DNA of 64,000 bases from Saccharum officinarum (GCA_020631735.1 CM036160.1:5626407-5690406); one strand, 5' to 3'. Positions 42,376-54,361 are shown, numbered from the stretch's first letter. Program-made: numbers and translations. The notes: a model not told the origin generated them from the letters alone.

Positions 42376-44786
42376 CTAAGGATCTGACGGGGGAACAGAA
42401 GCAGTCGTGTCTGGTGCCGAGGAGCGTGGAGTGAGCACAAACTGTGAAGTATCCTCCTCAGACTCTGAACTGTCAGGCTGACTCTCTGTAGATACACGTG
42501 GCAGTGAAGCAGTCTGGGTCTGTAGAGCAGGAGCAGAAACTGAAGACATAGTAGCAACAATAGGAGCAGTCTCTATCACCGGAGCCTAAAAAACATCAAC
42601 TGTGGGAGGATCTGTCGAGGCAACTGATGACGACACTATCTCTGTAGTCCCGGTCCCTGTCATTGGAGGAGCCACAGTCTCGAAAGCCGATATCCCTGAA
42701 GAGGTCACAACAGTGGTGTGCGAGGGTGTAGGCTGACCAGTCAACTCGCTGTAGGAGGCACTAAAGTCAGTGAAAGGAGTGCCTGTGAGATGGTGAGGTC
42801 TGGGCTGAGCTGGTGGAGTGAACCCCGTCTGAATAGGAGTGTAGCTTAGAGACTGAAAGGTCTGAGGAACCTGCTACTGGGGAGAGGTAAACTGAAAGCT
42901 CGGCTGTCCCTGACTCTGAGGTCCACTGGACTGTAGTGCTGAAGTAAGGACAAACAGTGGTAGAGAAACCCCAACAGTGATGAGATGTCGTAGGAGCTCA
43001 AGATACTGCTGCTGGGTGGCTGCCTGCTGCCTCTGTATCTCAAACTGCTGCCTCTGAAACTCCAGCTGCTGCCTTTGGAACTCGTCCTGACGAGCATGGA
43101 TCTGAGCAAATGCAGCTGCTGTGTCTTGAGCCTGTCGCTGCATCTGAACCTCCTACCTCTCCTGGGCCTGGGTCAGCCTCTCAAGGATAGCCACCATGGC
43201 TGGGTCTGAGCGGGAGGCTGATCCTGAACCACCGGTCTCATGGTCGTGAGACCGAGGAGAGCGGTACCGGGGAATAGGCAGGTAGTCCTCGTCTGTGCTA
43301 TTAGTGGCATCATCCTCAACTGGATCAGCTGGCTGAGCATCAAGATCTGCAAGCTCGGCCTCAGCAAGACCCTCAACGGTCTCATCCTGCTCAGCTGCTA
43401 TCTCTAGAACCTCTGTCCTCTGACGCTGTCCTGGCCTAGGTGCCTGCTCTCTAGTAACTGAAGCCCACAACTATCGAATGTCATACTTTGGGAATGCAGT
43501 AGTGGTATCAGAGATCTCAGCCCTAATATCTGTAGGTAGGTCACACGTAGATCGAATAATAAAGCAGATCCAGTGCACATATGGTAACTGACGGTGACCC
43601 TTGAAGCCCTCAGCCAAAGTGTCCTCCATCTCACATAGTAATAGATCCCAAATATCAAATGGTGTCTGAGAGATGAGGTGATGAACAACCCAAAGCTGTA
43701 TACGTGTCAGGCCCTCTCTGTATCCTAGCCTCGAAAGAAGAGTCCGCCTCACAATGGCATCAAGCACTCTAGCAAGGGGTGTCAAGCTGGCAGATATACG
43801 TCTGGACCCCTCGCCAAACGGCTCACGGAAGCAGGGTCTGATCATGTCTGTGGGTGGTACTGTACCTCCGTGAGGACGTCTCGGTGTTGAAGTCTGTCCA
43901 AAGCACAACTGATGAATCTTCGTCTCTGAAGCAGGGAGTCTGAGAATCTCCTGTACCTTGGTGCTGTACAGTTTGCGGTCACGGCCTCAGAATGCAAAGT
44001 GTATAAACTCATGAGCAGAGTCAATCCAAAGTGAGGAGTAGAACTCTCTGACCCAAGTCCCGCAGTAAGCTTCAGTCCGTCCCAGAAGGTCTAACAAACC
44101 AGGTAAAAAGGATAGATGTGGACGGAGCTGCTCACCAACCACCTCAACTAAAGCCTTGAGTCGACAAACTCTCTAAGGTCTGAATGCAATCCCGCTGTTA
44201 ACATAGGCTCTGTAGAAGTCCTCGTGCAGAGGTGTGTAGAAGCCCTCTGAGGCTCAGGGGTCCCGCTGAGGTGGAAACCACCAACAAACCTCAACAAACC
44301 TGAGGGCCTGCACCTGTCGTGCTGTTGCTCCCCTCAAGTCAAAGTGCTCGACTTGGGGGTGACCTCAAGCCCTAGGAGGTGGACGACCTCCACGACGCTG
44401 GCCCTCTGGCCTAGGAGTCACCTGAGCTCGCGTACGTCCTGAGCAACAACGCGGTGGAGTCTGAACGGTCTGCTCCTCTGTCTCCTCTGTGTCCTCTGTG
44501 GGCTGCTCTGCAGGTAGGTCCTTTGTCCCCTCTGTGGCCTCAGAACCAAGTTGTCGACCTTCAAGATGAAAGCGACGCTCGCCAATGTGAATCGCACTGC
44601 TTCGGCCACCTCTCTCTGTAAGCTCTGCTGCATCAGCGACTGCCTGTGCTATCTCTGCCTCAGTGGGTGTCCTCTTTCTCTTCTTGGTGACTATCTTCTT
44701 CGCTTGCCACGGGCTACCTCTGTCAACCTGGGAGGACTTTTGTCCTTGTCACTCGGTCCACCACCAACATTCTTGCAGCGAACCAT
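42376..44786 (-). pseudogene. Extra (post-pol) ORF of the SIRE-like copia element, decayed
   Basis: About 800 codons on the minus strand from an ATG at 44786 (MVRCKNVGGG), with several nonsense codons and at least one frameshift (near 44700). Recognisable parts: a basic KKRKRTPTEAEIAQAV start; a globular middle around IQLWVVHHLISQTPFDIWDL (43471-43908); an acidic, low-complexity hinge; a glutamine-rich heptad segment RQQLEFQRQQFEIQRQQ (near 43060); and a Ser/Thr-rich tail. It occupies the place of the so-called envelope-like ORF of SIRE elements, but I see no signal peptide or obvious transmembrane segment, so an envelope role is not supported here. Function unknown. Confidence 0.7.
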
Positions 44787-45692
44787 ACTGACCAACCTCT
44801 GGGACTGAGATTCTAATTGGAAGATCAAGGCAATGTGAAATCACCTCGCGGAGATGAAATCGCGCGAAGAGACCTCGACGAAAAATGGCCAGAGTGAAGT
44901 CGCAAACTGTTAGGACAGATTAGGGTTAGGATCAAATCTCTGTCAGTGCGGCAGTGCGGCGCGGAGGAGGAGGTGCGCACGTCGCGGAGGAGAAGCTGCA
45001 GTGGCGCGCACGGCAGAGGAGGGGTGGCTGTGGTGGCGTGCATTACTACTGCTGTCGGAGGCGAAGGCACGGCGGCACGGTGCGTGGAGGACGAGATGCG
45101 GCTGTAGCGGCGATGCACAGGCGTGGGGAGAAGAAGCGGCACTGCGGGCGGATGCGGCGGTGCGGCGCGGCTGAGGAGCGCAACGGCTGCGGCGGCGCGG
45201 CGGGACGGCACGGCTGAGGAGCGGCGACGCCAGCGCGAGACGACAAGGCAGGCGGCTAGGGCTGGGAGGAAAGGCGGCGGTGGCGAATTGAAAAAGAAGA
45301 CGACCGAAAAAACAGATCGGGATGTATGGTTAAGAAGGGGTAGATCCGCTTTTAACGCGATGACCGGACGCGCTCGTCGACTAACCGGACGCAGTGGAGC
45401 AGCGTCCGGTCAGAGTCTAATAAGCTCCTAGCGCGACCGGACACGTCCGGTTAGAGATGATCGACGCTGACAGAGTCCGGTCAGAGATCATCCGGGGAAC
45501 TCAACACGCTTGACCGGACGCGGTGGTGGGGTCCGGGACCGGACGCAGTGGTCACAACGTCGCGTCCGGTCCAGCGTCCATTCACAGATCCTTGAGATTG
45601 TCTTTGGGATGACCGGACGTGCTGGTGGTCGCCGGGACCGGACGCAGTGATGAAGCAGCATCACGTCCGGTCCAGCGTCCGGTCGCTGTAAA
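44787..45692 (-). other. GC-rich leader of the extra ORF, with CCGGACGC motif cluster
   Basis: Strongly GC-rich at 44940-45240, opening frames on both strands that I do not call. From 45358 to 45685 GACCGGACGC and its complement GCGTCCGGTC recur more than ten times. It could be a promoter or untranslated leader for the downstream minus-strand ORF; that is inference. Confidence 0.5.
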
Positions 45693-46148
45693 ATGCCTTT
45701 CTTCAATCCGATCTTCGACGCAACTTCTCCCAATCAAGTTCCAATTCAAAGAGACTCAAATAAAGACCAGTTGGAACCTGATATGAGTGACCTCTCTCAA
45801 CCCCTCAAGTTTTTCAAAATATTTTGTCTTAGGCTAGTATTATTTTTAAGAAAATATGCAATAAACACCCGAGGAGCAACGTATGGCCATGCAATAGAGT
45901 TTATGAACCCTTGGGAGCGTCAAATGCTCTCTCTATTCATGGATGAACACAGAGGTTGCTCAAAGAAAAACCGAAAAGAAACGACAAAGCAACAACCATG
46001 CATATGCAATGCAAAGCGAGAAAGAAAGACTAAGTTGCTTGTCAAGTTTGATCCACGGTTAGGCTTCTTCACTCCTCCAAAGGAGGGTTATCGTAACCGT
46101 GTTAGACAAGTCCTAGATGCATTGTGGAGAATAAAACATGACATATAA
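45693..46148 (+). other. Antisense open frame in the copia element, doubtful
   Basis: 151 codons on the + strand, opposite to the element, between RNase H and the extra ORF. It is lysine/arginine-rich in its second half (GCSKKNRKETTKQQ) and matches no family I know. Probably chance. Confidence 0.2.
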
Positions 46149-46177
46149 TACAATGCAATGCAAGGGACAACACAAGC

Positions 46178-47758
46178 TCATTTTTTAAAGTTACTAGAAT
46201 CAAGCACATTTAGTTCACTTCTCAACCTACAAAAAGTGGCATCATCCAAAGGTTTAGTGAAGATATCCGCTAATTGATTTTCACTTCTTACACCTTCTAG
46301 TGATATATTATTTTTAGCAACATGATCTCTTAGAAAGTGGTGACGGATATCAATGTGCTTGGTGCGTGAGTGTTGTACCGGATTATTAACAATTTTAACG
46401 GCACTTTCATTATCACATAAAAGTGGCACCTTATCAAGAACAACTCCATAGTCTAGGAGGATTTGTTTCATGTATAAGATTTGTGCACAACAAGCCCCCA
46501 CGGCAATGTATTCCACCTCGGCGGTGGACAAAGTCACACTATTTTGCTTTTTAGATGACCAAGATACTAAAGACCTCCCAAGCAAATGGCATCCTCCGGA
46601 TATGCTTTTTCTATCAATTTTGCAACCGGCATAATCTGAATCGGAACAGCCAACTAGTTGGAATCTAGCTCCTTTGGGGCACTAAAGACCAATGCTTGGG
46701 GTGTGTTTAAGATAACTTAAAATTCTTTTTACAACACTTAGGTGAGGTTCTTTAGGGCACGCTTGAAAGCGAGCACACATGCATACACTAAACATGATAT
46801 CGGGCCTAGATGCAGTAAGGTACAACAAGCTACCAATCATAAAACGGTAGAGAGTTTGATCAACCGGTTTACCTCCCTCATCTAGGTCGAACTTGTAGCA
46901 ATCCATCTCGGATATAGGCTTCTTTTTGCTACTTGTGAAGAACTTCTTCTTCTTGCCATCGAACTTGATGCCACTCTTGTTGAACTTCTTTAGCATCTTG
47001 GTGGTCTTTCTCACCATGAGTGCAAGTGATGCATCATCAATATCACTTTCATTTGAGCTTTCTTGCACCATCATGGCTTGGCCCTTCTTCTTTTTCTTGT
47101 CATGGCTAGCTTTGAAGGCCAAGTCCTTCTTGGAAGATGATGAGTCCTCTTCCGGAGTGATGTGCATGTACATCTCATGTGCATTGATCTTTCCCAATAC
47201 TTGTGTTGGTGTTGCGGTGGATAGATCACTTTGGTAAAGCACGGTGACAATGTGACCATACTTCTCAATGGGAAGAACGCTCAAGATCTTCCTTGCAATA
47301 TCCGATTAACTCATTTGAGTGAGCCTAAGAGCATTGAGATCCTCTACAAGAACATTCAATCGAGTGTATATTTCATTAGCACTTTCTTTGGGAAGCATCT
47401 CAAAAGAATTAATTTTCTTCAAAGCAATGTGATAGCATTCCCCACGCTCACTCTTAGTTCCCTCATGGAGAGCACAAAGGTTTTCCCACAATTCATGAGC
47501 ATTTTTTGCATTACGCATATGATTGAATATATCCTTACCTAGGCCTCGGTAGAGTGCATTTTTTGCCTTTGCATTCTACCGGTCGTACTTCTCCTTGTCA
47601 CCACTTGGGTTGGTGGGATCCTTGATAGCGGGAAGCCCTTCAGTTGCGGATCTAAGACACCCAACATCTATTGCTTTGAGGTACGCCTCTATGCGAATTT
47701 TCCAATATGGAAAATCGTCTCCCTTAAAGATGGGAGGTGGTCATTCCCTATTAGACAT
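46178..47758 (-). pseudogene. Gag fused in frame to RT C-terminus and RNase H (SIRE-like copia)
   Basis: One minus-strand frame from ATG at 47758 (MSNRE). Gag: IFKGDDFPYWKIRIEAYLKA then AHELWENLCALHEGTKS and NEIYTRLNVLVEDLNAL. After an acidic, lysine-rich linker the sequence passes directly (near 46895) from EMDCY, where the gag zinc knuckle should begin, to KFDLDEGGKPVDQTLYRFMIG of the RT C-terminus. RNase H follows: SLVSWSSKKQNSVTLSTAEV and IFTKPLDDATF. Protease, integrase and the RT catalytic core are absent. The join keeps the frame. Nonsense codons lie at about 47742, 47576, 47306 and 46682. Enzymatically dead. Confidence 0.88.
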
Positions 47759-47796
47759 CTTGCTCTAGGCGGTGAAGCCTAAATTAGGAGCAACTC

Positions 47797-47811
47797 AGCT
47801 CTGATACCAAT
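47797..47811 (-). promoter_or_regulatory. Primer-binding site of the minus-strand copia element
   Basis: On the minus strand TTGGTATCAGAGCT directly follows the 5' LTR; a perfect initiator-Met tRNA complement. Confidence 0.9.
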
Positions 47812-49414
47812 TGAAAGGATCAAGATGCCCAAGATGGGGGTGAATTGGGATTTTCTAAAAATTAATTGCAAGAATTAAATCCTACAAGCCAAAGTTCACC
47901 CCTAGTGCCTACAAGTGTTCCTTGTGATTCTACCAATAAAAGTTTTGCACCCTAAGTTCCAATCCTAGTCTAGCATGACAATTCTAGGAAAGTAAACCAA
48001 GCAAAGAAAGTAATACATGAAAGTAAATGCTTGAAACTAAGGGTTAGGAACATGGCGATGTTTTCCCGAGGTATCGGAGAGTCACCACTCCCCACTAGTC
48101 CTCGTTGGAGCACCCGCACAAGGGTATAGCTCCCCTTTGATCCGCGCAAGGATCAAGTGCTCTCTACGGGCTGATTCTTTGACACTCCGTCGCGGTGAAT
48201 CGCCCAAAATCGCTCACAAGATGAGTTGGGTCATCCACAAGCTCGCCGGATGATCACCAAACTCCCAATCACCACCAAGTCGTCTAGGTGATGGCGATCA
48301 CCAAGAGTAACAAGCTAGAACTCTCACTTGACCACAACAAGCCTAATGAGAAGGTGGATGCACACTTGCTACTCCCTAGTCACTAATGAGGGATTCTCAA
48401 ACTTTGATTCTCAAATCACTACCCTCAATAGAGCTCTTGCACTTCCTTGCACTTGAAAGGTGTTTCTCAGCTTAACAAATGAGCAAGATACCTCTAAAAG
48501 AGGTGGAGGGGATGTATTTATACACCCCACAGTCAAATTCAACCGTTACTTGCCAACTTAGCAAAATACGCACGGACCGGACGCGCCGGTCGTCGTGATC
48601 GGACGCGCCGGTCGAACGTAACGGTCGAAAAACTGAACGACACTGCTGAGTGACCGGACGCACCGATCAGGGGTGACCGGACACGTCTGGTCGTGCAAGA
48701 ACCTTACTGTACTTTGACCTGACGCTCGTTCGTGTCTGATCAGTGATGACCGGACACGTCAGGTCAACAAAGTACCTTACTGGAACGTGGCCGGACGCAT
48801 CCGATCACTTCCTAGTCGCGTCTGATTAGATCTTTTACCTTCTGAGACACGTGTCAAACTGATCAACGTGTCCGGTCCTCGCAGGGACCATGTCCGGTCA
48901 ACCAGGTTGAAACGCAGTGATTGTTAGTACTGACCGGACGCGTCCGGTCGAGATAGAGACCGCGTCCGATCAGGGGTAAACGGCTCAAACGACTTCAAAA
49001 CGCAACGCAACTCAAACCGAGTTGCTTCCAACTGAACTTTGAGCTTTACCTGAGCTACCTAGTGCTAAGTTTGACAAGTGTGCACCACACCTAAACAAAA
49101 GACTCACCTAGGTCAAGCTACTCGCTCATGCCCCCCCTTTATAGTATGGCCAAAAAAAAGAAGCGAAGATCCTAACGACTATTCTGGAAGTAACTCAACA
49201 CCTTGACATCCAGAACTAACCGTCCTTAATCTTGTCGTTGATCCTTTGAAAACTGAAACGATTTCCACCAAGGGGCATGAATACCAAAGTGCCCAAAGCA
49301 GTTATCGACCCCATGACCTAACTTATCAAAGTTTCTGCAAAACACACGTTAGTCATGGTAATAATGCGTTGTCATCAATTGCCGAAACCAACTCCCGGGG
49401 CCTAGATGCTTTCA
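47812..49414 (-). repeat. 5' LTR of the minus-strand copia element
   Basis: 1,603 bp, pairs with 40456-41952. The stretches compared differ by several percent, so the insertion is older than that in gene 3. CCGGACGC/GCGTCCGGTC words cluster at 48575-48965. Confidence 0.92.
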
Positions 49415-49419
49415 ATGTC

Positions 49420-50066
49420 AAAAGAACAGAGTACACATATTTTCAGATCTCGGATTTGGGAATGCTCTGACTACAGGGTCCAAGACTCAACACAGAAGCA
49501 AAGCTACAACACGGAGGAATTTTTGTGTTACTCGCCACACTAGTGACTTGTATATAATATTAATATAGTGTTGGTCTTAGTTGAGAACTCTGTTCTGAAT
49601 TAGGAATGTATGTGAGCATTCTGTACCATGATGTTTATTAATCATCATTTGGATCTTATAGTGGACACTCCATGATTATATTATTATCCATCTAATGGCA
49701 TGGTACAAATAAATGAAAGATGCAACTGCACTGCTAATGTCGTTTTTGTGGGTAAACACATAGTACCATTACCTAATACAGTCGACAAACTAAACTTTGA
49801 AATTTTATATGTTTAATTATTAGCTGTTCTGTATTATTGAATCTAGCACATTTTACTTTTTCTTGAGTGATTTGCAGGAGCACGACAAAATCATTTAAGG
49901 AGAGAAAACGTTTGGTTACATGTAAGATACAAAAACACACAAAGCACTAGAAGAGGAGTAGCACTAGTCTCAGTGGATCCATGGATGACCAAAAGCTACT
50001 CTCCTCAGCACCATCACCTCTTTGCCAGCCCAAAGACCTAAGGTGGTGAGTTAGACTTACATTCAA
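49420..50066 (+). other. Displaced 3' flank of gene 3
   Basis: 49420-49880 aligns with the gene 2 3' flank (12980-13430), e.g. ATTTTCAGATCT, GACTACAGGGTC and TGAATTAGGAATGTATG. From about 49880 to 50066 I recognise nothing. Confidence 0.65.
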
Positions 50067-50370
50067 TAGACCTGCTAGCGCCCGAACATCCGATCCAGAG
50101 CGCTAGCATCGGATGGTGCCTGCGCAGCAAGCGAGCGAGTGCCCCAGCAGCGTCGGACTTGCGAGCAAGTGCCCTAGTAGCGGGCCCGTGATGCCCCAGA
50201 CGTTGCTCGCGCCACCAGAACGTGCGCGGGGACTGCTTGCGCCCCCGCCCGCTTTGCACGCGCATCCCATGTGCAACACCCCGATCTACTTTTGAAACAT
50301 TCAGATGCAACACTTGCAACATAAAGATAGATGAAACACTTGAAACATGCTTTTAAAACACTTGCAAAAA
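50067..50370. mobile_element. Second Mutator-like element of the same family, left part
   Basis: TGCTAGCGCCCGAACATCCG at 50073 matches the left end of the element at 1947 (TGCTAGCGCCAGGACCATCC). GC-rich DNA and then the AAACACTTGCAACAT units follow (50290-50370). It is cut at 50370 by a copia LTR within the word CTTGCAAAAA; the remainder should lie beyond the window. Confidence 0.65.
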
Positions 50371-50497
50371 TGTTGAAACAATTGGTTTTTTTGGAAAACT
50401 CTAGTATCTCTATTCACTGGTTACAGGTTTATATATGTTACAAACATGGGCCTTTTGGGCCTGGTAGACACAGTCTAGATATGTATACAACTCAACA
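50371..50497 (-). repeat. Short 3' LTR of the copia element
   Basis: 127 bp, bounded by TGTTGAAACA and AACTCAACA on the + strand. The left boundary is set by where the MULE repeat unit stops. Confidence 0.7.
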
Positions 50498-50833
50498 CTC
50501 CCCCTCAAGATGAGGGATGTATATCTATCATCCCCATCTTCTTATATGCTGCTACACAATCTTTGACTCCTAGACCTTTTGTTAAACAATCTGCTATTTG
50601 CTCACCAGAAGCTATATGACTTAGTTTAAGTGTTCCATCATCTAGCCTCTCTTTGATGAAGAAGCGATCAATCTCTACATGCTAAGTTCTATCATGTTGG
50701 ACAGGATTATTAGCAATGTTAATGGCTGACCTATTATCACCCCAAAGCTTCATGGGACCTTCTCGTAGTTTCAATTCAGAAATAAATTCTTTATCCATAG
50801 TATTTCACTTAAACAAATAGACATGGCTCTATA

Positions 50834-52835
50834 CTATGCTTCTGCAGTCGATTGAGACACCACATGTTGCTTTTTGCTTCTCCATGATACTAGATTTCCT
50901 CCAACAAAAGTACAATAGCCTAAGGTCGATCTTCTGTCATCTAGACAACTTGCCCAATCTGCATCACAATAGCCCTCCACATTTAGGTGACCATTTCTTT
51001 TGAACCACAGTCCTTTGCTAGGACTACTCTTCAAATACCTCAAGATTCTATAAACTGCATCCATATGTCCACTTCTTGGATCATGCATATACCTGCTTAC
51101 CACACTAACTGCGTATGTTATATCAGGCCTTGTATGACATAAATAAATCAAACGTCCCACAAGTCTTTGATATTTCTCTTTATCTATTGGCTCTCCAGAT
51201 TGATCACACAACTTGTGGTTTTGCTCCATAGGTGTAGAAGCAGGACGACATCCAAGCATACATGTATCATTTAGCAAATCAAGAACATACTTTCGTTGTG
51301 AAAGGGCAATTCCTCTAGGAGATCTTGCTATCTCAATGCCCAGAAAGTATCGAAGTTGACCCAAATCCTTGACCTCAAACTCTTTGCTTAGGTTTTCCTT
51401 AAGCTGAGCTATTTCCAAAGTGTCATTACTGGTAATAATAATATCATCAACATACACTGCAAGAATAGTAATACGATTTCTAGAGTGACGATAAAATAGG
51501 GTGTGATCTCCATTACAATGCTTGTAGCCCATACCACACATTGCACGCCTGAATCGATCAAACCATGCCCTTGGCGACTGTTTTAGACCATACAAAGATT
51601 TCTTCAGTCTCAATACTTTTCCTTTGGTTTGTGCGCTAGCAAACCCAGGTGGAATTTCCATATAAACTTCTTCATGAAGATCTCCATGCAAAAATGCATT
51701 CTTAACATCCAATTGGTACAATGGCCAATCAAAATTAGCTACACAAGAGATTAATGTCCTCACCGTGCTCATCTTTGCAACCGGCGCAAATGTTTCATCA
51801 TAGTCAATCCCATAAGTTTGGCTATATCCTTTTGCCACCAGTCTTGCATTATACCTCTCTATCTTAACATCAGGATTTTGCTTCACTGTATAAACCCATT
51901 TGCAGCCAACTATCTTCTTTCCCATAGGAAATGGTACAAGATCCCAAGTATTGTTCTTTTCAAGAGCTGCTAGCTCCTCAAGCATTGCCTCCTTCTATCT
52001 TGGATTATTTTTAGATTCTCTCCAGTCCTTTGGGATCATCACTGATTGCAATGATGCCATAAAAGCTCGATAAACAGGAGATAGGGATTCATATGATACA
52101 TAGTTAGCTATGTGATTCCCATCATCATCATCATTTCCACTTTCAAAACCGTACATTGCTAGAGGCTTTCTAGCAGTACTTCTTACTCCCTTCCTTAAAG
52201 CAATAGGCAGATCCAAATCCATAGAAGTATCAGCATCTTCTTCCCCTGTCTCCAACTCTGGGTTATCAGCTACCAAAAATTGTAGTTGTTCACTATCTCT
52301 AGTTGATCTTCATTATGAGTGATCTCATCACAACTAGTTGTAGCTTGTATCTGGTTGTCTTTCCTTCTCCTCGTGTATACTCGTAAATTTTTCTCTGCAT
52401 GTGATCTTCCACCTTCTTCGCATATGGGCTCATTAACGGTTGTCACAGGACAAGGAATTGAGCCAATCAAAACCCCTTTTCTCTTTGATTTCTCATTATG
52501 ATTGTCCCCTAGTATTTCACTCTCCTCTTGAACACTATTCTCATCCATACAAGGAGAGTCAAGATCGACAAATAGATCACTTAAATCATTTCTTTCCCCA
52601 TAGAAAGGAACAGACTCTCTAAAGGTCACATCCATACTAACAAACATGCGGTGCTCTGATGGACTCCAACATTTATAACCCTTTTGCCTAGAAGAATAGC
52701 CCACAAAGATGCACTTGATGGCTTGAGGATCTAACTTCCCAACTAAAGGTCTATGATCTCTAACAAAGCAAGTGCACCCAAAAACCTTTGGGGGAACAAC
52801 AAACTCATTTTTTCTAGACAACATTTCATATGGTC
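50834..52835 (-). pseudogene. pol: Copia integrase C-terminus, RT and RNase H
   Basis: Minus strand. Integrase tail from the LINE junction: KRPYEMLSRKNEFVVP, VFGCTCFVRDHRP and KCIFVGYSSRQKGYKCW. Then an acidic hinge and RT (50834-51985, 383 codons): NNTWDLVPFPMGKKIVGCKW, YNARLVAKGYSQTYGIDYDE, the catalytic LAVYVDDIIITS, GRLIYLCHTRPDITYAVSVV. RNase H: VEGYCDADWASCLDDRRSTL and VSQSTAEA, then TAG where the family has Glu-Tyr-Arg. Other stops lie near 51992 and downstream. RT itself is open, but integrase is interrupted by the LINE. Confidence 0.9.
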
Positions 52836-54361
52836 TTTTTTTGAACTGAAACCGTGGGGCAAAGCCCCCCCGACGGCTTATATTAAACAAAGAGGAAAAA
52901 AAGGAGTTACAGAAGAGAACTTACAAAAGGGCCTAACCAGCAGTTAGAAAGAGAAAAGAAACAGGAGAAAGCTAACTAACTAACCAACTATCTAACCAAG
53001 GACCAGGCTAAAAACAAAAGAGAGAGACAGCAGCAACTATTTACAGAGCATCCAACCATGAATGCACAGATTGATGAAGACTTTGCTTGATCCTAAAGAG
53101 ATGAGCATTAACTTCTTTCTTGAAAGAGGCCTTCCAGGAGCTTAAATTTGGAACCTTCCCATCAAAAATTTGAGCATTTCTTTCATTCCAACTACACCAA
53201 GCTCCAATCATAAAAATCTCCATGAAGAAAGGCTGTGGGAAATCCTGTTTGGCAATACATAGCTTCTCACGAATATTAGCATTATAATCCCAGGTGATTC
53301 CCAGAGCAAACCATCTGCTGACCGAGGAAGAGCAGCCAAAAAATAGGTGTTCTATTGTTTCCTCTAAATTAGTTTGACAGAGGACACGATTGTATCCCTC
53401 CTCAAGAAATTTGTTCCGACATCTCAGCATGTTTCTAGTATTCAACCTATCATTGAATAATAACCAAGAGAAGAACTTTATTTTAGGTACACACTTGGCC
53501 TTCCAAATCCAAGTGATGGTTCCGTGAGGCTGCAGCGAGGCGAATTGATACTGATAGTATTTATTGGAAGAGTATCTCTGCTGACCCCAAATAAAACTCC
53601 AGACATCCAGAGCATCAGGAGGGACTGGTGACAAAAGGGAGAGATCATGTTGTAACTCTAAGAATTAATTGTATGCCTGTCTGCTCATTGGAATCCTAAA
53701 GCAATCAAGTAATGATTCTGCACTTCTAATCTTCTAGAAGGAGATTCTTGGTTCTTTGGCAAAAGAAAATAAACTGGGAAACCTTTGTGAATAAATTCTC
53801 CCATCAATGAGATCATCCCAAAAACTCACAGTATCTCCTTTATTAGGATTACAGCAAGCCACTCCTCTATATAAAACATGCAACCTGAGTAAATCCTTCC
53901 ACCAAAATGAGCCTTTTTCTCTTGCAAGGTGTGGAACCTCATCTGTGTAATACTTTCCCCAGACCAGGCTTACCCATTGAACATTCTCCTTTCTATAGAA
54001 CTTATCCAGTTGTTTTAACAGAAGTGCATCATTCTGTAAGCTTAAGATGATAATGCCCAGCCCACCCTTACTCTTGGGTTTCCTAACTAGGTCCCATGTA
54101 GCCAAATTGTACCCCATTTTCCTGAAATCACTTCCCCTCCATAGATAATTCTTCCTATGTTTATCAATGATATCAATCACTGTGACTAGGAGCTTTAGTG
54201 AACACATATAATAGGTTGGGAGAGAGGAGATCACAGAGTTGACCAACTGCAGCCTTCCAGCATAAGAAAGAAATTGTGAACTTGCCAAGAGCCTTCTTTC
54301 AATTCTGCATATAAGTGGTGCATAATCCTTGACTTGGGGCTTGGTGAGACCCATGGGCAGC
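52836..54361 (-). mobile_element. LINE (L1-like) 3' part, minus strand
   Basis: The A-tail appears as TTTTTTT at 52836-52842 on the + strand, with the 3' UTR following. ORF2 fragments read on the minus strand. The 5' part is cut at 54361 by the long-LTR element and should continue beyond the window. It inserted into the copia pol. Confidence 0.88.
53041..54361 (-). pseudogene. LINE ORF2 C-terminal region (RT thumb and zinc-binding RVT domain)
   Basis: Minus strand. 53734-54361: LPMGLTKPQVKDYAPLICRI, FLSYAGRLQLVNSVISSLPT, KGGLGI and SLVWGKYY, the RT C-terminal part of plant L1-like ORF2. After stops near 53670, 53041-53634 continues with WIWKAKCVPKIKFFSWLLFN, MLRCRNKFLEEGYNRVLCQ and IEHLFFGCSS, the zinc-binding RVT domain. 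Endonuclease and the RT core are not in the window. Confidence 0.88.

Larger units (their letters stand above)
40456..49414 (-). mobile_element. Ty1/copia element (SIRE-like), minus strand, internally deleted
   Basis: 8,959 bp with ~1.5-1.6 kb LTRs flanked by a perfect 5-bp duplication ATGTC (40451-40455, 49415-49419), inserted in the gene 3 3' flank. On the minus strand the order is LTR, PBS, gag fused to RT C-terminus and RNase H, then a GC-rich leader, an extra coiled-coil ORF, a purine tract and LTR. An ORF after RNase H is the SIRE/Maximus arrangement. Most of pol (protease, integrase, RT core) is missing, so the copy is non-autonomous. Confidence 0.92.
50371..52835 (-). mobile_element. 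Ty1/copia element, minus strand, cut by a LINE
   Basis: The 3' LTR is 50371-50497, 127 bp (TGTTGA...TCAACA on +), with an ATATATAAACC-type promoter word on the minus strand; the minus-strand purine tract TTGAGGGGGAG lies just inside. Pol is read on the minus strand up to 52835, where a LINE A-tail begins. The upstream part and 5' LTR are not in the window. Confidence 0.85.

Noticed and set aside
45693..46148. 151-codon antisense frame as a real gene
   Set aside because: Opposite to the element, AT-rich, unknown composition; listed only as doubtful.
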